Source: Baylisascaris procyonis
Taxonomy: Eukaryota; Nematoda; Chromadorea; Rhabditida; Ascarididae
Assembly: GCA_037389465.1 (NCBI GenBank)
Contig: JAZARR010000008.1
Coordinates: 1,054,001 to 1,118,000, forward strand
Direction of reading: 5' to 3'
DNA length: 64,000 nt
Position numbers and translations under genes: made by a program
The notes under the pieces: model-generated
The model's database searches: none
Seen by the model: only the letters and a program-made list of their open reading frames with translations
What the model was told of the DNA's origin: nothing
Shown here: positions 47,303 to 64,000 of the stretch, piece after piece
Layout: each line of letters starts with the position of its first letter
Numbering within the stretch: position 1 is the first letter of the stretch

Positions 47303-50300
47303 TGAATCATTTAAAATAGGTGATTCACTACTTGCTCATACATTGCAATCTCTAAAGCCTCGGCTAAATCAACAATGCAAAAATTCCCATCGAATTTAAG
47401 GTTATTAGAAGATCATAAACGTAATTCGACTATGCAACAGTTTATACCAACTTAATACCGCATTACATCAGATCTTAGATTGCGCGCAAAAAGGAATAAC
47501 TTAATTAGATAAAATAGTGATAGATACGCGTTTAAAAGAAGTCAGGTGACCGAACCTACAAATTGTTCATAAAATTTGCATATTTAAATATTTTCAGCAA
47601 TCTTTTTAGAATATTAGAATTGGTAAAAAGGAAGGTTAACAGATGCAATCAAAAAATTGCAAGCTATGCCGTCGTTACTCGTTACTCAATCTTTTTTACT
47701 CATACTTCGTAGTAAAACTATGATGCCGGATAGCGCAAACTCAACACAGTTCTTCAGTAAGTAATGCCAAAGCAAAGAATATCTAACTAGCGAAGGATTG
47801 CTATGCCCTGCTGATATCATAGAGGCGAAATATTCAAATCGAATCTTCAAATCCACAAAAAAGAACAAAGAGAATCTTTGTCCCTAAGAGTACATCAATT
47901 GAGCACTCAACGGAGAATTACAATCACAAAGTAATAGGCAGTATGATTCGTAACAATATTAAGCAATGTCGATAATGCGCCATTCAGTTGATGTTTTCTC
48001 AGTAAGAAAAGCATGAAATTGCATCGCTTTGCAACAACTGTTTCAAGAAGATATATAAAAAAAAATTGTGGTTAAAGAAAAGAGCGATTCGAACGTCAGC
48101 AATATCTCAATGTGTAACTCTAAAGTGGTGTAACTCTTGCAAATTTAATTTAAAGCTGACGTAAATATAAGCATAAACTATTCATTATATAACGTATTAT
48201 AATTTGCGTCGATTTTGCTTGTTGTTTTCTTCTCAATACGATTCAGTGTTTATCAACTATCAACGCAGAAATTATGCCGATATTAGAGCGTATTTCCTCC
48301 TTAGGGAAATGTAACAATCGTAAATTTCGACATCACAAACTGGCAAATAGATCTATGTCCATATCAAAAAAGGAAAGAATAGTGATACAAGATAATCTTA
48401 GTTAAAAGGTCTCGAAATAGTCAATCTGCTCCTTTGCTTTTGCATTTCAGGCAGCACTTCAAATCCTTATATCAGCCAGCTATATCCTTTTCAGAAAAAA
48501 AAACTTGCACAATTTTGCGCACTTAATTACTTTTTATGCGCTTTTATCGGAGCTCACTAGGCTAGGCCATGTCTTTATTTAGGTGACTATGTCACTTGAA
48601 ACTCAACTTAGAATCCAATGAAGCTTGGGCTCGAATGTTAGTGATTATGATCTAAGTCGTACGATAACCAATTGCATTGAATTTCATGTTGATGCTAACT
48701 GATTCTGCATTTATATTTTAAATGACCATTCGTGTAAATCAGCAAAAATTCAACACTTAATATTTCAGCGTAATGTCGGAAAAAAACACTTCTTTATTCC
48801 TAAAAATGCATTGAATGCAATAAATGCAATCAAATTTTGCCGACGCATTTTTTCTTTGAAAGATCAAGACATTTTAGCCCTCGAATTCGCCACTAAAATG
48901 ATTTTCGAAAACATTTCAATAGGCAAAAAATAAAATACAACTTCGCGATTAGCAAATGCAATCACGATAATGGCTCATTTATAAAATGCAACTGATGACG
49001 TTTGCATACATATACTGTCCAACAACTGTCCAACACTGTACAGTAGTAGAGCACAAAGAATTACGATACATCATAAGTACATTTAAAAAACGGAAATATA
49101 GTTTATTAAATTATAGATCAATCTAGAGATCACTGAGAAAAAATATCTAAAAAAATTCTAGTAAGTAAATTTGTTTACGTATCGTCAATAATATAATATT
49201 GCATAACGTATGTAGGATAACACCATTAGAAGTGAAATGCAAATGAAAAAGCGTTGGATTATGCGCTCGAGCGATACACACAGGTGGAGAGTGCAATGCG
49301 GAGTTGTGCGAAGAAAGCTGGCAACTGCCGCGTTTGACGTCGCAATCTCTCACACAACAAGCAATATCTATGCAACTCAATTCCTTGCTGCTTCCAACTT
49401 CGGCGTTCTACAATCTTCGCATCCACTTTTTTTAAATCGTTTTCTTGCGCACTTTTCATTAAATAATATTTATATCAATCAAGCAGCATTCATCATAGCT
49501 TTGCGTCTATTTGTTTGAGCATTCGCATGATTGTTCAATAAATTATACATATTTTGAAGAATCTTTTTTTGCGATCGATATATAGATAAATATGGGTGAA
49601 AAATTTTGCAAAACATAAAATGTGTTAACTGAAGTTGAGTTCTTTTTCTTTCATTTGTTTATAAAACAATTTTCACAAAGAAAATCGATAGCCAACGAAG
49701 TATAGTGACTATAAAAAATACGTGATGGGAAATATGTGCACTTGTAAGCAGTTGGAATGAATAATCGCGCGCATACGCACAACTGGCCAAAGGAGTTCGT
49801 CAAAATTCGATTTACGCCACACTATTTCCGCTCTTATTTATTGAATATTTCTTTGTTGGGATTGTTGGCTTTGTGAGCATTTTGCTCGTCTACAAATTTT
49901 TTTTAAAATGTTTCCCCAATTATTTTTTTTAATGTTCCCCTAATTTGGGACGCTGAAATAAATAAAATATTATATATGGTGAGCATTCGAAAACGCGAGT
50001 AAATTTTTTATAAAAACTTCAAATCAAATAGCCAAAAACCGTTTGAAAATGGAAATTGATATTCAAATAACGAATATTTACAATCATTATATAAATAATT
50101 CATAAAATGAAGACGCTCATAATTTCTCAATCATTTCTCAATTCCTTTTCTATTACGTCCATTCTCGAGACAAAAAAATGTTTTGTCTACAACGCTTCAC
50201 TATTGAACTTTGATAGTGAGAAGCTTCGAAAGCGATGCTTTCTGCTTCAGATATTCTTATCGTTATCGATATCTTGCGATAGTATATGTATCTGCTGATG

Positions 50301-53300
50301 TCGGCATCCACTTTTATTAGAGATGTTTTGAGAGGAATGCAAAAAACATTTTTCCTACTATCGTGAAAAGTGATAGCATCGAGATTAAGATTGCTGCATT
50401 TCTATCGGCTTTAGCAAGTCAATTTCTATCAATTTTGAATGTTCTTTTTTTTGGGCACCGCTTATTTGAACATATTGCCGCTTTTCACAGACAAACATCG
50501 ATTCACGAATTTCTAAATAATATATTTCTAAATAATTTGGAACAAAAATAACATATTTCTAGCAATCATATTACTGTCAATATTTGCCACTGCGTTGTGT
50601 ATATGTCTATATATATGTACATACGTTTCCTCATAGGTCAATTATTTGCATATGAAATCCTAATCATTTCACTACCTTTCATGTCATTTCACTCATTTAA
50701 TTGCTGAGCTATCCAAATTCTAAAGATAGTTAGATCTGATCCAAGTGGATGACTAAAATTGCTTAACCAATCAAATACAATGTTTTGGCACTGTTTTTTG
50801 GGTGTACAGACCAACCTGTGGGCAACAAACTTTTGCAAATCCAATGATAAATTGATAAAGGATCCACTTCGTCGATAGATCAATTTATTTTAAGTGGAAT
50901 GAATCTACTAAGAAAAAAAAAACGAGAGAAACTGTAAAACTTCATCAAAAAAGAGTAATAAAAATATCCGAATTTTTACGGTTGAAAGAGTTATGAGAGC
51001 AGCTTCGTGAATATAAAAAATTTCTAGTGCATCGTGATTAGTTTTTTTTTTGAGATATCCGTTATCCTTTTCAACGTAATTTGTTTATCTAATATAGCGT
51101 TGAGTTTCTTTTCGGGCAAAAAACATCTTCAAAGGTAGCAGAAATAATGATCGCAAGTGATCAGTTTTTATAAGACTGCTTTAAATATGAATGCAATATA
51201 CTATAAAATGACCGACCGTTTTCATAAATGATCGAAAAAAATTAAAATATGAGAAATATCGCTTCTATATTTGAACTGCACCGACGCTAATAGGAATCTG
51301 CCGTTTAAAAAAAAAAATTCACTTTTATATGACCCGAGAGGTGCAAAATAAAAATTCGAGCAATGTACAACGCATGTAGTTTTTCTCATCTTTAAATTTC
51401 TATCGCTTCTTTCGAATTCAATGAGTCAACGTGAAATTCAATACACAAAATGATATGCTATGGCTTTTTTAAGCAAATTTTAGCAAATCGTTGTTACACC
51501 TAACAAATTTTGTAATTCTGCCCCAAACATGCCCGAGAAAGACAAACAGACACAGACATACACAGACATACATACATAGAGACATGAGGTCATCATATTA
51601 CGCGTTTGCACTGCGAATTTGCTGAAGCGCATTAAAAGAAGGCAACTGATTTTCAAAATTGCTTTCCTCTCCTTATCTGTTCTTTCCATAATAGTGTATT
51701 CAGTTCCTTTCAATGCTTGTTCACAAAACCTTCTATTCTCTCTTATGCTTGTTTATTGCCCGATTATGGTTCACTCTTGAAAATCTCGACATTTGCGCCT
51801 ATTCCACCAATTCCTTCCTTGCTCTTTTCGTAATGAGGTGGAAAGGGTGGTCCATTAGCACTTCCACAGGATTTAGCTTATAACCGAGTTGTGAATAACA
51901 ACTGATCCGAGTGTCAATTCTATACATACTGGTACATAAATAAAGATGCCACGAAGTCATATCAAACTGCATATTCTTGCAATTGTATGCTTATTGCAAT
52001 ATTTTCCCTCAACAGAACAGAAATTCTCCAATTGCAATGTTTCACGAAATGCAATTTTGCATTAAAACAATACCAAATTATTTGACAATATTGCATTCGT
52101 GCTCAATTCGTCGATTTAACGATTATGCGTAACAACTCATTAAACGTAAATCTACAGCACAAATTCTTCATCATATTTTTTTATGTTCTATCTAGCGTTG
52201 TTTGAGGCAAAACATGCGAAAGGAACAAATTGAGGAACACCAGATGAAACGCTTGTCACAAAAGAAGTTAATCTCTAAACAACAACCGACTTTCTAATGA
52301 GTAGCAGAAGATCGAACTAGTATGCTAACATCTCGAATGGGCTAAGGCAAAAAGTCGATGAGAGCAACAAAATTTCCAAAGAATGTTATAAAAATGCATA
52401 ATTTTATGAAAAACATAGATGAAAAGCAACAGTTGTACATAACGATAGAGAGGACAAACAGCTAGATAGTGAAGTATGAGAGGCGAGCAAAGTGCATCGA
52501 AAAGGGAGTGATGCGTATCCAACGAGCGGTGCTTACATGCTTGCAAGCAACCATAGCTCAACGTGTATCGATCGGAGCCGACTAAGTCAGAGAACTAGTA
52601 GCATTTGTTAGTGTGTCCCCAATAGCCAACGCAGTAACTCGAAATGAACATAACCACTCTGAATCTAATCACCGAAAATCCGCACGATTCTGCGGTCTAT
52701 TCGATTTGCGTTATGTTTTGTGCCCATTGTCATCCACTAAATGCCTTCTCAGTAGTTAAAGTGATTCAACAATGATCACCTCCATTGAAATTTATTTAGG
52801 CGTCGTTATAGGTAGAGCATAACGCTTAACGATCGCTGTTTGCTCAATATTTGCAATGACTGCATTATCGTTGCAATCTTGCAATATTTCTCAGAAACAC
52901 GCTATAAAATTGCAAAGCTATAGGTGCTTTTTTTTTGAATTTGATTTCTTTTCTTTTTTTTTTGAATATATGGCTCTTTTTTATGTACGCTTGAATATAA
53001 CTGTTCTAATTTCGCGAGTTTTATTTCTCGTTGTGTTGTCTTAAAAAAACATAAAGCCACCTGTGAACTACTTAAAAGTAGAAGTTTGAAATATGCATAA
53101 TTTTGTAGCACTGCCCCTGGCAGACTTCCAAAATTTGCAGTTTTCTCTTTGTAACATTTTTTTTTGATGAAATTTACTAGCGGAAAATTCTTTATGGAAA
53201 TTATTACTGAGCTATTTCACCGAGCTCCAACATTAAAAACAGTATTTTTCGACCATTTTTTTTGCATTATTTTAGTCAAGTCTTTTGTATTTTTGCAAAT

Positions 53301-54371
53301 TTGCTTCGCAAAAAACGCATTGCACATAGCCGCTCCCTGACAAATCTCATGTCCATGTTTGTCTGCGTGCCTCCCTAGTTATCCGGCAGTTTCAATTCAA
53401 GAGCGGCTCAAGATAGACATAAAAAGTTTGGTGCAAATGATGTACGCCATAGCGAAAGCCTTTACTTCATTTTTCAAAGTGGCCCAGCAGTTTTCAAAGG
53501 AGTTGTAGATAATGGATTTTTCACTTATACCGATCAGGTGGCAATAAAAACGAATCTTTTGCAGAAAGTTTATGCAAGCGGTTAGGTTAATTAATGTTTT
53601 GAAGGTATTACGTTACATATTTCTTTCGACCAACAACTCACAAAACCACATTGTGCTGACTGACTCACTTCTGCACTTGTTTTACATTGTTATAAATAAA
53701 GTTCCCTTTTATTTGCAACGTTTGCCTTCTTTCATAAATGCTGAATTTTTGATTAATGTAAGACAAGGATGTCTGTGAGACTTGTAGAATGCAATATTAG
53801 ACAATCCATTGGTTCAATTACTTCCGAGTTCGTTCTCGAGAGGCGGAGGGAGTGTTCAAATTTAGGCTGTCTCTTACTTATAGATGGCAACTAGTTTCTG
53901 GAATTTTCACGATACCCAACAACTATATGTTTTTCAACATTTTGTTGCCAATGTTTGGTGCATACAAAGTGAATAGCACGAGCAAAGGCATTTCACATTG
54001 CAATGATGAGATGGCATTCGCATTGCAGTCAGTCGTAAACGACTGCGTTCGCGATTGCTCTCAGCACACACTGGGAGCATAGAGCAACGTTTCATCGTGC
54101 ATCATTCGATACTCACACATCGATTCTGATGGATTCCTCTTGTTTTATTTTTTTTAATGATTCAACGATCTTTTTGCATTCATATGCATCATCTTAATTC
54201 CATCTTTCCAAATTTTTACTTTCGTTCTCATCAGCTTCATTTATAAGCAATAGCAAATTTGCTTTGCAAAAATATATGACGACATCGTGTCTTGCATGTG
54301 TATTTGTGCATTTATGTGTACGTCTCTGCAATAGTTTCAACTTGGAAACAACTGAAGCTTGAGTTACAAAG

Positions 54372-54373
<2 letters not shown>

Positions 54374-54439
<66 letters not shown>
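54374..54439. repeat. (TA)n microsatellite
   Basis: About 33 uninterrupted TA units. Open frames across it (54292-54474 and 54359-54550) consist largely of alternating Ile and Tyr and are not genes. Confidence 0.95.
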
Positions 54440-54440
<1 letters not shown>

Positions 54441-57022
54441 TTCCGGTGATGTCACTGTTTTTTCCCGTTTTTAAAAGCTTACTTCGCAGTACTTTGATAA
54501 TGTTTAAATCGCCTATTGCAAGTTGGATAAATTTACCGACAAGTAACTAGCAGCAGTGAAGGTTATTGATGAACCACCGGAAATAGTCTCTTTTTTCACT
54601 ACACACTCTACGAGCGTAAATGAGAGTTTATTGCTGTCGAATTCATCTCTCATAGCTTAATGACGTTAACAGGAAATGGAAGTTGGACAGGTGTTATACG
54701 GCGAGGATGATGCGCAGCCAGCACTGTATTTAGTGTAGAATTATGATAAATATAGAAGACGTAGACAAATGAACCAAAAGAGATAAGAAACCAAAAAAAA
54801 AAACAAAAAAACAATTGCATTTATTGGAGTTTTCGTGCTCCACTCAATTGACATTAACGTCTTTCTCCAACTCGAGTACATTTTCGACAGCTTAGCCAAA
54901 AATGCGGACAATTGCGCCATCAATATTCTCGTTTTAACGCTTCAAAAAGGAAGATTTTTGGTGCTCTATTGAATACGACTTAATTATCGTCGACGAGAGC
55001 ATAAACAACGTTGTAATAAGACATTTTCTGCTCGTAGTTACCACTCAGTTGTGTTCACATAGATCAATGAATTTAGTGGAAGTGGCGAGTTTATCGAAGG
55101 TAAGAATAATTATAATAGGTCTCTTCCGGTTAGCCTTCATCGCTGCTAATTAATTAGCTGGTTTTGTCTAAGTTACAATAAATGGTTCAATAGGACTATA
55201 GAAATGTAAAGTCAATCTCTAAAAATTGCGAGAAAAATCTGCTGATATCATCGGAAGTGAAGCCGTTGTCGATGTAATTGAAAACTATAGGCTTACTGTA
55301 CGCTACGATTGCGCGAAAAGAATGCCTTAGGTGATAACTTTAAATTATAAATAAATATGAGAGTGCTACATCGTTTATCTCGTTCAGCCTCAATGTTCGG
55401 CCAAAAATGAAAAGAATAATGTTATATTCCATTTTTTATTTTCTTCCTATTTCACTCAAATCGGTAATGATAAGAGCTCATGCAATTTTCTGATCGCAAG
55501 CGCGAGGCTTCTCTCATTATTAGATTTTCGTAAATCTTGCAAAACTATGTAAATTGCATAAAGAAGGAATTTAAAGCGTTTGCAGTTTTTAATATTTGAA
55601 AATAAATCGCAATCACTCCCCACTAATGAATAATGAAAGAATTTTTTTATACAATATGATGCAATTGTATTCAAAAAATGTACAAACAAAAGATACACGT
55701 CAACAATAAAAAAAAAAACTATCGACTCTTTGATTTTTATATGAACGATTCTTCAAGTTTGCTCATTCAATATATGATAGCTTATTGATCATATCAGCAA
55801 TAAATCAATAAATTTTCACCCTAATATGGCTGAAAAATATTTGCGATCACGAATACATTACAAAGTAAGTCATATACGCTTGGAATGCAACCAAGAATGC
55901 AACACCAGTAGATCATGTGCAATCAAGAAGTAATCATATACCATATTGTAGTGTTATCATTCAACGAGTGGCATAAAATCCATTATAGTATCGATCAAAG
56001 CGAATTGCTCAGCAATTTCATCAAGCAACTTTTGAAACGATTCGCTTATGATCACAAAACTGCGTATCATCAATTGTGCACTGATCTGTAGATTAACTTT
56101 CAATGAAAATTTTATTGTGAAGCGATTCGATTGTTTGTTGTGATCGATATTGCAGTTCCCCTCTTCTCCTTCCAACTAGATACCATGCATCGCTTTTCTA
56201 TATTCTACGTCATTCTTTAATGCTTCATAGGTGGTAATTGCACTTAAAAGGTTCATCAATTTTATGTATTTGTTTCAATTAAGGTCGAATAAAGGTGTCT
56301 CAGCGGAAATTTTTAATTTTACTCCATGAGAAATCAAAAAAAAAAAAGAATTATATTTCTTGAATTACATATGAATTATTTCATTCGATTTTTCTTTAGT
56401 GAAAAAAAATGCAACAAGCGAACAATTGAAGTCACAACAAAATTGTCGAAAATTATTTTTTGCATATATAGATATAGCACGAATGCTTAAATTCCCTTTA
56501 AAAATCTAAACGAATTGCACGTATATGAGACGAGATCATATCTCTTTTTCACTTATATATTCGTCTTCACCGCAGTGCTCAGCATCACAATTTTTTGAGC
56601 AGCAATTTCAGCGATCTCGCTGCTCATGTTGTCGATTCGTTTTAGGGCCCTTCACTGCCAACATAACATCGCCTCACTCCTCTACTCTCGCTTCCGTCTG
56701 TCTTTCAAACACATTCATTTTATTTTGTTTTAGGCTTATTTCTTGTTCTTCATCTTTATAACTCGCTTGTCAAAACTCATTATTATATGTGCTACAAATT
56801 TGATTCCCTTTAATCATATTTTTAGACATTTATGTCACCACTTAAGTTGCTTCTTGTTCTCAATTTTCAGTTTCCTTTCTTCAACCTGCTCTTCTTAGTA
56901 GTTGCTTAGTCCTGAACTCTGCACGGTAATCAGAAAAGAACCAACAGTACTAAAATCAACGATGTTATTTATTGAAGTAAACTGAAGCTTCCTTGCTTTG
57001 TTAGCTTATGTTGCGCTGCACT

Positions 57023-57025
<3 letters not shown>

Positions 57026-57077
<52 letters not shown>
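57026..57077. repeat. (TA)n microsatellite upstream of PFKFB
   Basis: About 26 TA units, ending 73 nt before the PFKFB start codon. Confidence 0.95.
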
Positions 57078-57079
<2 letters not shown>

Positions 57080-57130
57080 AATTTATCCTTAATGTCGCTT
57101 TAAATATGGGGTGGATAACAATTTGCAACA

Positions 57131-57139
57131 TTTTATAGG
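57131..57139 (+). promoter_or_regulatory. Splice-acceptor-like site before the PFKFB ATG
   Basis: TTTTATAG ends at 57138, 12 nt before the chosen start. It may be a trans-splice acceptor or the end of a 5' UTR intron. An out-of-frame ATG at 57147 opens a five-codon frame (ATG AAT GAT GAC TAA) overlapping the true start. Confidence 0.5.
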
Positions 57140-57150
57140 TCAGGAAATGA

Positions 57151-64000
<6,850 letters not shown>

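Larger units (their letters stand above)
45398..57138. other. Long repeat-rich region without a supportable gene
   Basis: Nearly 12 kb of AT-rich sequence. It holds (CATA)n, four (TA)n tracts (one only at its right edge), a G-quadruplex motif, a 44-bp-period duplication and many TTGCAAT/ATTGCAA motifs (dense at 48800-49000 and 51970-52110). The open frames checked (for example 49237-49518 +, 50107-50298 +, 52325-52561 -, 53852-54082 +, 55456-55698 -, 55957-56175 -, 56525-56761 +) lack conserved motifs and convincing splice partners. An unrecognised gene with short exons cannot be excluded. Confidence 0.4.

Noticed and set aside
54292..54550. Two plus-strand open frames with long Ile-Tyr alternation
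   Set aside because: They are simply translations of the (TA)n tract at 54374-54439.

Overview
The window looks like nuclear DNA of a nematode. It is AT-rich. Genes are split into many short exons (mostly 60-230 nt), separated by AT-rich introns of about 0.2-1.8 kb, and microsatellites are common, mainly (TA)n. The best recognised protein is an UNC-24/STOML1 type stomatin fused to an SCP2 domain; S1P lyase, MED20, POGLUT1 and PFK-2/FBPase-2 are clear animal orthologues. Several start codons lie just after a splice-acceptor-like AG, as expected for trans-spliced or 5'-intron nematode genes. I cannot fix the species or clade from sequence alone.

Layout. 1-4200: no gene seen. 4201-9350 (+): unc-24 orthologue, 7 exons. 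12425-14615 (+): Mediator subunit MED20, 4 exons, with a 14-nt first coding exon. 17097-23905 (+): sphingosine-1-phosphate lyase, 11 exons. About 26464-33303 (+): an unrecognised gene for a likely single-pass membrane protein, rebuilt from exons mostly too short to stand out as ORFs; the model is incomplete. 36288-40454 (-): protein O-glucosyltransferase 1 (GT90/CAP10), 9 exons found, start-codon exon not found. 44644-45397 (-): two exons of a cysteine-rich Ly6-like protein, tentative. 45398-57138: a long stretch rich in simple repeats with no supportable gene. 57151-64000 (+): 6-phosphofructo-2-kinase/fructose-2,6-bisphosphatase, running off the right end inside its phosphatase domain.

The genes do not form one pathway. 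They are a mixed set of conserved eukaryotic genes: membrane scaffold and lipid binding, transcription, sphingolipid breakdown, Notch-type EGF glycosylation, glycolytic control. Nothing suggests an operon or horizontal transfer.

The most notable signals are: (1) three GC-AG introns among 35 that can be placed by homology and phase, plus a relaxed +3 donor position; (2) the unrecognised membrane-protein gene; (3) three AGGTCA half-sites in perfect direct-repeat spacing of 1 between S1P lyase and that gene, and two everted GGTCA pairs inside that gene; (4) several G-quadruplex-capable runs; (5) no KDEL-like tail on the POGLUT1 orthologue. All exon boundaries were assigned by eye from splice consensus, reading phase and remembered family sequences; no alignment or search was run.
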